DNA from: Alphaproteobacteria bacterium
Lineage (GTDB): Bacteria; Pseudomonadota; Alphaproteobacteria; Micavibrionales; Micavibrionaceae
Length of the DNA stretch: 5,781 nucleotides
Assembly: GCA_030427765.1 (NCBI GenBank)
Contig: JAUICS010000106.1
Coordinates: 1-5,781, forward strand
Reading direction: 5' to 3'
Under the pieces are notes generated by a model. The model was not told the DNA's origin. It saw only the letters and a list, made by a program, of their open reading frames with translations, and searched no databases. Positions 1 to 5,781 of this stretch are shown one piece after another; within the stretch, counting starts at the first letter, position 1; each line of letters begins with the position of its first letter. Both the position numbers and the translations under genes were made by a program.

Positions 1-390
1 TTCCATTGCACCCTGTACGCGTTTTACGAAGTGTTCTTCCTTTTCTCCGTTCGGGGCGGGGACTTTATTTTCGAGGTTTGGCAAAACCTCATCCCAACCC
101 AGACCATTCCAGTCCCCAAGTTTATGTTCATACATCTCAGGATGCTCGATCATATCAAGATTTGCCATGCTGTTTACGTTTTGCGCGGTTTCCCGTGTTC
201 GTGTCATGGGACTGTGAAATACCTTTTGCGGAGCGGGGGACAGTTTCCCGATGGCTGGTGCGATACGGAGCGCCTGATTTTTCCCTTTGTCCGTCAGCAT
301 ACTGTCACGATCACCACCGGCGGCGATATGTGCGCGGTTATCAACGGTTTCGCCGTGACGTATCAGGTAAAAATCTTTGGCCGGAATCAT
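1..390 (-). CDS. Histidine phosphatase family protein, 3' part cut by the window edge
   Basis: This open frame runs from an ATG at 390 to the left edge without a stop, giving 130 residues of a protein that in this family is usually about 200. It opens with the hallmark of the histidine phosphatase (phosphoglycerate mutase-like) superfamily: FYLIRHGET at residues 7-15, with His12 as the expected phospho-accepting residue. FHSPMTRTRETA at 58-69 is the second conserved block, with Arg64 as the likely phosphate-binding arginine. EMYEHKLGDWNG, about residues 85-96, resembles the block that carries the acid/base glutamate. The second catalytic histidine would lie beyond the edge. The start is supported by AAGGAG at 397-402, six bases ahead of the ATG. 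Only 13 bases separate it from the stop of the preceding gene, so the two are very probably co-transcribed. The substrate (sugar phosphate, cobalamin precursor, phosphoprotein or other) cannot be deduced. Family assignment is firm; function is not. Confidence 0.9.
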   Translation of the reverse strand, partial: MIPAKDFYLIRHGETVDNRAHIAAGGDRDSMLTDKGKNQALRIAPAIGKLSPAPQKVFHSPMTRTRETAQNVNSMANLDMIEHPEMYEHKLGDWNGLGWDEVLPNLENKVPAPNGEKEEHFVKRVQGAME

Positions 391-396
391 CAATAT

Positions 397-402
397 CTCC
401 TT
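397..402 (-). promoter_or_regulatory. Ribosome binding site of the left-edge phosphatase
   Basis: AAGGAG on the minus strand, six bases before the ATG at 390. It sits directly after the TAG stop (404-406) of the upstream phosphatase gene, so ribosomes finishing that gene could restart here. The same hexamer with the same spacing precedes the start at 1568. Confidence 0.75.
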
Positions 403-403
403 A

Positions 404-1018
404 CTACAGATCGTTTATCGCCGAGGGGGCAAAGCCTCTTGTCTTCGTATCATACTCCATAACCTTCCACGGCAAAGTGTTTTCCTCTTTGGTTTCCTTC
501 GTTTTGAAAAAATACAGGATGCCATTGTCCGTGTTATAGGGTTTGTCTGTGTAATGCATAACAACGGCTTTTAAAAAACCGCCATGGCCTGCAATTAATG
601 GTGTTTCGCATGCGTTCATTACCTCGATTAACCCTTTAAATGCGCGCTGCGTAAATATGTCGAACGTCTCACCTTGCGGCGGTGATTTCCAGAAATCGGG
701 GTTCTGTTCCTTGATAGGAGTCTTGGGTTGCCCTTGGTATAGCCCGTAATGTTGTTCCTTAAGCAACATGTTTTGCTTTAGCGGTTTGGAAAGAACCGAA
801 TTTAATATTATCGCGGTGCCTTGTGTACGCTGAAGGCCGCTGTGAAATATGGCGTCAGGGCTCGGGTGCAAACTGTCAAGATTATCGGCGATATTCTGGA
901 TTTGGCCGCGTCCGCGCTCCGTCAGGGCAACATCCAGATGACCAGAAAAAAAGCCCATGGCGTTGGCTTCGCTTTCACCATGGCGGATGAAGTAAAATGA
1001 TTTGATGGTGGTCAGCAT
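404..1018 (-). CDS. Histidine phosphatase family protein (phosphoglycerate mutase-like)
   Basis: A complete 204-residue protein, the usual length of the histidine phosphatase superfamily. FYFIRHGESEAN at residues 8-19 contains the catalytic RHG triad with His13 as the phospho-accepting residue. FHSGLQRTQGTA at 58-69 holds the conserved arginine (Arg64). KEQHYGLYQG at 87-96 corresponds to the region with the proton-donor glutamate. LIAGHGGFLKAV at 141-152 carries the second catalytic histidine (His145), so every core catalytic element is present. No signal peptide or membrane segment is visible, so it should be cytoplasmic. The start ATG at 1018 has only a weak AAGGA about 11 bases upstream, but the family motif begins right after it, leaving no room for a later start. 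It lies 76 bases downstream of the 157-residue gene and 13 bases upstream of a second phosphatase of the same family. The gap contains a TATAAT (1054-1059) without a recognisable -35, so separate transcription is possible but unproven. Candidate activities include phosphoglycerate mutase-like, alpha-ribazole phosphatase or general phosphatase; sequence alone does not choose. Confidence 0.92.
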   Translation of the reverse strand: MLTTIKSFYFIRHGESEANAMGFFSGHLDVALTERGRGQIQNIADNLDSLHPSPDAIFHSGLQRTQGTAIILNSVLSKPLKQNMLLKEQHYGLYQGQPKTPIKEQNPDFWKSPPQGETFDIFTQRAFKGLIEVMNACETPLIAGHGGFLKAVVMHYTDKPYNTDNGILYFFKTKETKEENTLPWKVMEYDTKTRGFAPSAINDL

Positions 1019-1094
1019 AACGTGCGCAATCCTTATACATTTAAAAATAGCAAATTATAAGGATAAGTGAAGGTTTAGCCGCAGGACATGTTCA

Positions 1095-1568
1095 TCAGGC
1101 GAAGTGATGTCCCATATGTTCGTATCGCATTTCGGTGAGCGGTACTTCCCCTCTATAATTCCAATCCGTGTGGCCATGTACTTTGGGATGTTTGCCCGCG
1201 TGCCACATAAAACACGACATCATATAATTGGTCCAGACTGACCCAATACCGATCATTGTTCGTTCGCTGATTGCGCCGCTGATTTTTGCTTCAAATGACA
1301 TGGCGGCTTTTTGTCTGTCAAAATTGGCCGCGCCGGATATTTCGTTATAGATGGAAGCTATGACCTTATCATGTAGGGTCCGAATGCTTTCTTCGGCCAA
1401 TTGAATGCGTTCATCATTCATTTGTGGCAGTAGGCCCATGTGACGGGCGGCATGCAGAAACCGGATCATCAATTTCTGTGTTTCGGTTGGTTCGGCTGTA
1501 TCCGCCGGAACGCCTGATCCCGAAATGACCGATCCCGAAACGCTTGATTTATGCACTAACTCACCCAA
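1095..1568 (-). CDS. Unrecognised protein with histidine-rich C-terminus, TTG start
   Basis: I do not recognise this family. From a TTG at 1568 the protein has 157 residues. Residues 8-30 are rich in Ser, Gly, Val, Thr and Pro and are probably disordered. Residues 30-118 look mostly helical, with a moderately hydrophobic stretch at about 106-122 that is not clearly a membrane segment. The last 35 residues hold seven histidines (123, 127, 131, 133, 151, 154, 155), suggesting metal or ligand binding. The frame stays open upstream to an ATG at 1676 and beyond, but I prefer the TTG. An AAGGAG stands six bases before it, a good promoter lies just upstream inside the extended frame, and the 1580-1675 stretch is very AT-rich, unlike the rest of the gene. 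If the ATG at 1676 is used instead, the protein gains 36 residues and its start codon overlaps that of recO on the other strand. It is the first gene of the minus-strand cluster with the two phosphatases. That it is a real gene is likely; its role is unknown. Confidence 0.7.
   Translation of the reverse strand: MGELVHKSSVSGSVISGSGVPADTAEPTETQKLMIRFLHAARHMGLLPQMNDERIQLAEESIRTLHDKVIASIYNEISGAANFDRQKAAMSFEAKISGAISERTMIGIGSVWTNYMMSCFMWHAGKHPKVHGHTDWNYRGEVPLTEMRYEHMGHHFA
1516..1545. repeat. Two 15-bp imperfect tandem units inside the unrecognised gene
   Basis: GATCCCGAAA occurs at 1516-1525 and again at 1531-1540, giving a 15-bp period. In the minus-strand protein this corresponds to the Ser/Gly/Val-rich repeat around residues 10-19 (VSGS, then VISGS). 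It looks like a small in-frame duplication in a disordered segment, not a regulatory element. Confidence 0.5.
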
Positions 1569-1574
1569 AACGAT

Positions 1575-1580
1575 CTCCTT
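1575..1580 (-). promoter_or_regulatory. Ribosome binding site that decides the TTG start at 1568
   Basis: AAGGAG on the minus strand with a six-base gap to an in-frame TTG at 1566-1568. No comparable site stands before the upstream in-frame ATGs at 1676 and 1709. A GTG just downstream of the TTG is in another frame and would not give this protein. Confidence 0.65.
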
Positions 1581-1596
1581 AACATATCGGGGAATA

Positions 1597-1625
1597 GATA
1601 TACCATGAGATTTGTAATATGTAAA
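1597..1625 (-). promoter_or_regulatory. Sigma-70-type promoter of the minus-strand cluster
   Basis: On the minus strand, TTTACA (1620-1625) is followed after 17 bases by TATATC (1597-1602). The last bases of the spacer are TGG, which fits an extended -10 element. Transcription would begin near 1590, leaving a leader of roughly 20 bases that contains the AAGGAG at 1575-1580 and ends at the TTG at 1568. Promoter, ribosome site and start codon are mutually consistent. It would drive the 157-residue gene and, by read-through, the two phosphatases. Confidence 0.5.
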
Positions 1626-1674
1626 ATATTTTATCTTTTCATGCCCTATTCTTTTTTTCGGTAAACGCGATAAC

Positions 1675-2418
1675 ATGAAGGGTATGGAATTCTGGAATGA
1701 CAGCGGCATTATTTTAAAAACGCGCCCGTATGGGGAGGGGGCTGTTGTTGTGACCCTTCTGACATCCGGTCATGGTAAACACGCTGGATATGTGTATGGC
1801 GGGCAGTCCGGGTCAAAAAGCGGCATGCTGGCGACAGGTAATCTGATCTCTGTGGAATGGAAGGCGCGGCTTGAGGAGCAGCTAGGCAGTTATGCGCCGG
1901 AAATGGATATGGCCTTTGCCGCGAATGTAATGGACGACCGCAACCGTCTAACGGCCTTGTTATCCGCGTGTTCTTTATGTGACGTATGTTTGGCGGAGCG
2001 GGAGGTAAATACCGCCCAGTTTGAGGGGCTTAAGGTGCTGCTATCTCTACTCGGGACAGAGGCGTGGGCGCAGGCTTATATTATGTGGGAAATTGCATTT
2101 ATGAGAGAGCTTGGATATCCGCTCGATTTGGCGCAATGCGCCGCCACCGGAATGCAGTACGATTTGGTATATGTTAGCCCCAAGACCGGTAAGGCCGTGT
2201 CGAAGGATGCGGGGGAACCGTATAAAGATAAGATGTTGCCACTTCCTTCGTTTTTACGCTCTGATGACGGCGGCCAAGCGGGTGATGTTAGCAACGACAT
2301 TGTCGATGGTTTGAACATGACAGGGCATTTTTTACAAAACTGGGTACTTGGCGATACAACGGCCGCATTGCCGGAGGCACGAACGAATTTGCTGACCAGA
2401 ATGGAAAAATCGTCTTAG
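1675..2418 (+). CDS. recO: DNA repair protein RecO
   Basis: RecO binds single-stranded DNA and, with RecR, helps load RecA onto SSB-coated gaps in the RecF recombinational repair pathway. The 247-residue length is normal for the family. The N-terminal part, about residues 4-80, is the oligonucleotide-binding fold: it begins MEFWNDSGIILKTRPYGEG and continues through the GKHAGYVYGG strand region (34-43). The C-terminal helical domain carries family signatures: RELGYPLDLAQCAATG (144-159), YVSPKTGKAVS (166-176), LPLPSFL (188-194), MTGHFL (215-220) and LPEAR (232-236). It has only one cysteine in the region where some RecO proteins carry a zinc cluster, as I recall for alphaproteobacteria. The start is uncertain between ATG 1675 and ATG 1684. 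The family usually begins near MEW, favouring 1684, yet neither has a well-spaced ribosome binding site, and GAAGGG at 1678-1682 is too close to 1684. It is divergent from the cluster on its left, and its TAG shares two bases with the TAA of the gene on its right. I found no convincing promoter for it. Confidence 0.95.
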   Translation: MKGMEFWNDSGIILKTRPYGEGAVVVTLLTSGHGKHAGYVYGGQSGSKSGMLATGNLISVEWKARLEEQLGSYAPEMDMAFAANVMDDRNRLTALLSACSLCDVCLAEREVNTAQFEGLKVLLSLLGTEAWAQAYIMWEIAFMRELGYPLDLAQCAATGMQYDLVYVSPKTGKAVSKDAGEPYKDKMLPLPSFLRSDDGGQAGDVSNDIVDGLNMTGHFLQNWVLGDTTAALPEARTNLLTRMEKSS

Positions 2419-2756
2419 CTTCCAAAACCGAATGCCTGACCGCGCTGGCCCATTTCAACGATACTTTTTACATCAGACATTGTTAAAGTGACGTATCCGC
2501 CTACCTGATAGGTTAATCTTTGGAATAGGTCATTTGCCCTATCAGATAATTGAAGGCTGCCGCGTCCGTCATCCATGACTACCAAATTGTTGCGATGAGT
2601 ATATTGACCACGTAGGCAGAATGTGGTTTCACCGCGAACCGCATGATCCCAAATTGTAACCAAATCAATGATATTAACGTTTACAACTTTATGCGGGTTT
2701 TCAACGTATCCGCCCGGGAACAGTTCGAAATACTTGCTTGGATTGTATTGTGTCAT
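2415..2756 (-). CDS. Unrecognised 113-residue protein between recO and parC
   Basis: I do not recognise this protein. It has 113 residues, no signal peptide and no membrane segment. The composition alternates short hydrophobic stretches with polar turns and suggests a mainly beta fold: VVNVNIIDLVTIWDHA (24-39), TTFCLRGQYTHRNNLVVMDDG (about 44-64) and YQVGGYVTLTMSDV (83-96). It ends in a Gly/Phe-rich tail (GQAFGFGS). That it is a real gene is supported by GAGGG at 2762-2766, five bases before the ATG at 2756; by an exact fit between recO and the divergent parC promoter region; and by amino-acid use that looks like ordinary protein. Its TAA (2415-2417) overlaps the recO TAG (2416-2418), so the two genes converge with no room for a terminator. 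A perfect TTGACA lies at 2811-2816 on this strand, but the matching -10 (TACTGA, 17 bases on) is poor, so the promoter is uncertain. No function is proposed. Confidence 0.75.
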   Translation of the reverse strand: MTQYNPSKYFELFPGGYVENPHKVVNVNIIDLVTIWDHAVRGETTFCLRGQYTHRNNLVVMDDGRGSLQLSDRANDLFQRLTYQVGGYVTLTMSDVKSIVEMGQRGQAFGFGS

Positions 2757-2888
2757 GTTTGCCCTCTATGTATAAAAATTTCTCTTCTCAGTAGATAAAA
2801 ATAAACATTATGTCAATCGAAAAATTCAAAATTTTAGCAGTCTGTAAAAATTCAGGGAAGATAAGTCCAATAAATTGAACGGAAACCC

Positions 2889-2916
2889 TTGCGAACAGCG
2901 GAAATTAGGATATAAA
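2889..2916 (+). promoter_or_regulatory. Candidate sigma-70-type promoter of parC
   Basis: TTGCGA (2889-2894), a 16-base spacer, then TATAAA (2911-2916), in the AT-rich region between the divergent genes. Transcription would start near 2923 and give a leader of about 40 bases before the ATG at 2961. The -35 matches consensus at four of six positions and the -10 at five of six. Confidence 0.45.
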
Positions 2917-2960
2917 AAGACAATAACCTATACATTTTTTTGCAGGAACAGACCGCATTT

Positions 2961-5195
2961 ATGTCACAAGAGGCAAATGAGCCAATTCATAATATAACTG
3001 ATGTACCGCTGGGTGATGCGCTGTCCGAGCGTTATTTGTCCTATGCGCTGTCGACGATTATGAGTCGGTCTTTGCCGGATGTCCGTGACGGTTTGAAACC
3101 TGTGCATCGTCGCTTGCTATATGCGATGTATCAATTGCAGCTTAAGCCACAGAACGCACCGAAAAAGTCTGCGCGTGTTGTCGGGGATGTGATCGGTAAG
3201 TTCCACCCGCATGGTGATCAGGCCGTTTATGATGCGCTCGTCCGTTTGGCGCAGGACTTTGCCGTGCGGTACCCGCTTATTGACGGGCAAGGAAACTTCG
3301 GAAGTATTGACGGGGACAACGCCGCCGCTATGCGTTATACCGAGGCCCGTTTGACCGCGGTTGCAATACGTTTGATGGAGGGGATTGACGAGAATGCCGT
3401 TGATTTCCGTTCTACATATGATGGCGAAGATTCCGAACCTACGGTCCTGCCATCGAATTTCCCGAATTTACTTGCCAATGGCGCGACAGGTATTGCGGTT
3501 GGTATGGCCACGAACATCCCGCCGCATAATGTGTGCGAGATTTGTGATGCACTTATTATGATGCTCGACAAAGATGTTACGGCTGATGATCTTGTAACAT
3601 GTGTGAAGGGGCCGGATTTCCCGACCGGGGGCATTTTGGTGGAAGAACCGGAAAATATACGTGAAGCCTATGCCACCGGCCGCGGTAGTTTCCGTGTACG
3701 TGCGAAATGGGAAAAGGAAGATTTAAAACAGGGGCAGTACCAGATTGTGATCACGGAAATTCCGTATCAGGTGCAGAAAGCCAAGTTAGTCGAGAAGATT
3801 GCGGATTTGATCGTAACACGTAAAATTCCGATGCTGGACGATGTACGTGATGAAAGTGCGGAAGACGTACGTCTTGTCCTTGTGCCGAAAAGCCGGAATA
3901 TCGAGGCGGAACTTCTTATGGAGGCGCTTTTTAGACACACCGACCTTGAAACGCGCGCATCACTTAACATGAACGTTCTGGATCAAGGGGTTACGCCGCG
4001 TGTTATGCCGCTCAAGGATGTTCTGCAATGCTGGCTTAATCACCGTCAGGACGTTCTGGTCCGCCGCAGTCATTACCGTCTTGAGAAGGTTAATCTGCGT
4101 CTGGAAATCCTTGATGGATATTTGATTGTCTATCTGAACATTGATGAAGTTATTCGTATTATCCGCGAGGAGGACGAACCGAAACAGGAGTTGATGAAAA
4201 CGTTCGAGCTGACCGATAATCAGGCCGAAGCCGTTTTAAATATGCGTTTGCGTTCCTTGCGTAAGCTTGAGGAAATGGAACTTCGTAAAGAATATGATCA
4301 GCTTGTCTCTGAACGCAAAAAGCTTGAAAAAATACTTAAATCCGAAACGGAGCAATGGAAGGTTATTCGGGGTGATATTGAGGAGCTGAAGGTAGAATTT
4401 ACCAAAGATCAGAATCTGGGTGCACGGCGTACGTTGATTGGTAAGGCCCCTGCGCCAATGGCCGTCGACCTTGATGAGGCCATGATTGAGAAAGAGGCGA
4501 TAACGGTCATCTGCTCATCAAAGGGATGGATCCGCGCCATGAAAGGGCACGGCATCAATCCGGATGAGGTTAAGTATAAAGAGGGTGATCGCGGTCAATT
4601 TGCGCTGGAGGCGTACACGACGGATAAGCTTCTGGTTATGGCATCGAACGGGCGTTTCTATACAATCGGGTGTGATAAATTGCCGCCGGGACGTGGTTTT
4701 GGGGAACCGATTCGTCTAATGATCGATGTACCGAACGAAGTTGATTTGATTAATTTGTCGCTGTACCAAGCCGATAAAAAAATGATTGTTAGCCGTTCGG
4801 ATGGGCGTGGATTTGTTGTTGAGGCCAAAGACGTTCTGGCCCAGACAAAAAGCGGTAAGAATGTTCTGTCTGTTGATGGTAAGGACGAGGCGTATCTGTG
4901 TAAGCCAATTGATGAAAACCATGACATGGTGGCGAGTGTCGGTGAAAACCGCAAGGTTCTTATCTTTCCGATTGATGAAATTCCGGTTATGACACGCGGT
5001 AAGGGCGTTATTCTTCAACGTTATAAAGACGGCGGTGTCGTTGATATAAAGACGTTTAATGCGGAAGAGGGCCTTTCATACCGATACGGTAAAGGTGATC
5101 GCATCCTAGAAGATACAACCGCGTGGGTCGGTCGCCGCGCGCAAGCCGGTCGCATGGCGCCGAACGGGTTCCCTCGAAATAACAAATTTGATTAA
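2961..5195 (+). CDS. parC: DNA topoisomerase IV subunit A (ParC)
   Basis: ParC is the DNA-breaking and rejoining subunit of topoisomerase IV. With the ATPase subunit ParE it unlinks replicated chromosomes using ATP. The 744-residue length fits ParC and is shorter than most Gyr[34 protein letters not shown] (24-56) starts the winged-helix DNA-cleavage domain. [13 protein letters not shown] (80-92) is the quinolone-pocket helix, with Gln87 and Asp91 at the drug-contact positions. AAMRYTEAR (122-130) contains the active-site Tyr126. A charged coiled-coil region follows around residues 410-470, and then the C-terminal beta-pinwheel. No canonical GyrA box (QRRGGKG) is present; [14 protein letters not shown] takes the equivalent late position, and the end ([19 protein letters not shown]) is typical of alphaproteobacterial ParC. 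I chose ATG 2961 over the in-frame TTG at 2940 because AGGA (2944-2947) precedes only the former, although at a long 13-base spacing. parE is not in the window. The gene ends seven bases from the stop of the convergent kinase. Confidence 0.96.
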   Translation: MSQEANEPIHNITDVPLGDALSERYLSYALSTIMSRSLPDVRDGLKPVHRRLLYAMYQLQLKPQNAPKKSARVVGDVIGKFHPHGDQAVYDALVRLAQDFAVRYPLIDGQGNFGSIDGDNAAAMRYTEARLTAVAIRLMEGIDENAVDFRSTYDGEDSEPTVLPSNFPNLLANGATGIAVGMATNIPPHNVCEICDALIMMLDKDVTADDLVTCVKGPDFPTGGILVEEPENIREAYATGRGSFRVRAKWEKEDLKQGQYQIVITEIPYQVQKAKLVEKIADLIVTRKIPMLDDVRDESAEDVRLVLVPKSRNIEAELLMEALFRHTDLETRASLNMNVLDQGVTPRVMPLKDVLQCWLNHRQDVLVRRSHYRLEKVNLRLEILDGYLIVYLNIDEVIRIIREEDEPKQELMKTFELTDNQAEAVLNMRLRSLRKLEEMELRKEYDQLVSERKKLEKILKSETEQWKVIRGDIEELKVEFTKDQNLGARRTLIGKAPAPMAVDLDEAMIEKEAITVICSSKGWIRAMKGHGINPDEVKYKEGDRGQFALEAYTTDKLLVMASNGRFYTIGCDKLPPGRGFGEPIRLMIDVPNEVDLINLSLYQADKKMIVSRSDGRGFVVEAKDVLAQTKSGKNVLSVDGKDEAYLCKPIDENHDMVASVGENRKVLIFPIDEIPVMTRGKGVILQRYKDGGVVDIKTFNAEEGLSYRYGKGDRILEDTTAWVGRRAQAGRMAPNGFPRNNKFD

Positions 5196-5202
5196 GAATT
5201 AC

Positions 5203-5748
5203 TTATGAATTACTGGCGAGCGCCTGTTGTTCTATCCCGAATGCTTTGCAGAACTCGGCGATTGTCTGGACGATATTTTTGTCGGACGTATCAATGACCA
5301 AATCAAAGTTGGCGTTATCACTAATATCAACGCCGTATAAATCCTGATACCGTTTAATTTCGCTGTTCTTGCGGTCTTCGATGCCGGCCTGGGCCTCTTC
5401 TATATTCTCGTACTTCTCACGCAAAGCCGCGTTATCCAGGAAAATCCGGCTGGTGGCAACGGCGGGGTCTACATAAAGGCGAACCTTGAATGCATCCTTT
5501 ACGAAATGCCATGCCATGCGTGAGTCCAGAACAAAGTTACCATCTTTGTCATTGAGCTCTTTCAGGAAATTATCGACCTCAAAGTCGATTTCCTTTTGTG
5601 TTTCGGCGAGGCGGTTGAGGTCATTAAGGGTGATTCCCTTTTTCGCGGCCAGCTCACGAAAGATATTGCCGGTAGTTATAAGCTCGAAACCGGTCAATGC
5701 GGCAACAGAACGCGCAAACCTCCTCGATGAAGATCCGCGGCTCGTCAT
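5203..5748 (-). CDS. CMP-kinase-like nucleotide kinase with a broken or missing P-loop at its 5' end
   Basis: Most of this protein matches the short CMP kinase-like group of P-loop kinases, the form typical of archaea and also found in bacteria; these transfer phosphate from ATP to a nucleoside monophosphate. With the ATG at 5748 it has 181 residues. Visible blocks are FELITTGNIFREL (21-33, the NMP-binding region), IDFEVDNFL (54-62), FVLDSRMAWHF (72-82), the lid-type segment IEDRKNSEIKRYQDLYGVDI (123-142) with its charged residues, and FDLVIDTS (148-155). The Walker A sequence GxxxxGK[ST] expected about ten residues before the TTGNIF block is absent: residues 1-13 read MTSRGSSSRRFAR, with no GKS or GKT. 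AAGGG at 5754-5758 could serve as a ribosome site for ATG 5748, but this may be chance. The true 5' end may lie outside the window or have been lost at a junction near 5715-5730. As it stands it is unlikely to be an active kinase. It converges on parC with seven bases between stops. Confidence 0.7.
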   Translation of the reverse strand: MTSRGSSSRRFARSVAALTGFELITTGNIFRELAAKKGITLNDLNRLAETQKEIDFEVDNFLKELNDKDGNFVLDSRMAWHFVKDAFKVRLYVDPAVATSRIFLDNAALREKYENIEEAQAGIEDRKNSEIKRYQDLYGVDISDNANFDLVIDTSDKNIVQTIAEFCKAFGIEQQALASNS

Positions 5749-5781
5749 ATTTGCCCTTGAGGCAGGCAATCGGCACCAGAT
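5720..5781 (-). other. Possible foreign or rearranged end segment
   Basis: In the minus-strand frame that starts at 5780, this stretch reads LVPIACLKGKYDEPRIFIEE and then VC, a plausible protein segment with nearly all codon third positions G or C. That is unlike the more mixed third positions elsewhere in the window. Continuing past about 5720, the same frame turns into improbable sequence (CAFCCRIDRFRAYNYRQ) and soon meets a stop, whereas the kinase frame becomes family-like just there. I do not recognise the protein fragment. A rearrangement or an assembly chimera would both explain the pattern. Confidence 0.4.

Noticed and set aside
6..574. Overlapping plus-strand open frames of 65-177 residues in the first 574 bases
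   Set aside because: They lie antisense to the two histidine phosphatase genes, whose catalytic motifs are unmistakable, and their translations resemble no protein.
1054..1059. Perfect TATAAT on the minus strand ahead of the 404-1018 phosphatase
   Set aside because: No -35 element is recognisable at 16-18 bases, and the region is AT-rich, so a separate promoter is not supported enough to annotate.
1084..1112. Inverted repeat GGACAT/ATGTCC around the stop of the 157-residue gene
   Set aside because: Six-base arms with a 17-base loop and no following T-run, so it is not a convincing terminator.
2076..2318. Open frames on both strands inside recO
   Set aside because: Shadows of recO in other frames; RecO motifs cover this stretch continuously.
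2788..2816. TTGACA (2811-2816) with TACTGA 17 bases on, minus strand, as promoter of the 113-residue gene
   Set aside because: The -35 is perfect but the -10 matches consensus at only two positions; possible but not supported.
2757..2960. Possible small RNA or riboswitch in the 204-bp AT-rich gap before parC
   Set aside because: Apart from promoter-like elements I see no stable stem series, conserved aptamer pattern or terminator; only short A/T-only palindromes.
3335..5018. Several minus-strand frames of 67-100 residues and one plus-strand frame inside parC
   Set aside because: All are covered by continuous ParC homology; their Ser/Arg-rich or low-likelihood translations are typical of antisense frames.
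5196..5213. Direct repeat GAATTAC at 5196-5202 and 5207-5213 between parC and the kinase
   Set aside because: Short, AT-rich and without flanking structure; probably chance, and not a terminator or an attachment site.

Overview
The window looks like chromosomal DNA of an alphaproteobacterium of moderate GC content. The evidence is the sequence character of RecO and ParC, both of which resemble alphaproteobacterial members of their families, and the short distance between recO and parC, a neighbourhood I recall from many alphaproteobacteria. I cannot place it below class level. There is no sign of a mobile element, phage, CRISPR array, tRNA or rRNA, and this is largely housekeeping territory with a few unrecognised genes.

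Layout: positions 1-1568 form a minus-strand cluster of three genes. Read in their own direction, these are an unrecognised 157-residue protein with a histidine-rich tail (1095-1568, apparently with a TTG start, its own promoter and a strong ribosome binding site), then two consecutive histidine-phosphatase (phosphoglycerate-mutase-like) proteins (404-1018, and 1-390, which runs off the left edge). Divergent from this cluster is recO (1675-2418, plus strand), for RecFOR recombinational repair. Convergent with recO, and sharing stop-codon bases with it, is an unrecognised 113-residue protein (2415-2756, minus). After an AT-rich divergent promoter region of about 200 bp comes parC (2961-5195, plus), the A subunit of topoisomerase IV. 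Seven bases after parC, and convergent with it, is a CMP-kinase-like nucleotide kinase (minus) that reaches the right edge region.

The point most deserving attention is the right edge. The kinase keeps most of its conserved body but lacks the Walker A (P-loop) sequence its family needs. The last 60 or so bases read better in another frame, as part of an unrelated protein, so the end of the window may be a rearrangement or an assembly chimera. Second in interest are the two unrecognised proteins and the pair of tandem phosphatases. I found no convincing evidence of a new multi-gene system.

Functionally, recO and parC both serve chromosome maintenance (gap and break repair; decatenation of daughter chromosomes). 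The phosphatase cluster is a separate transcription unit whose substrates cannot be read from sequence.
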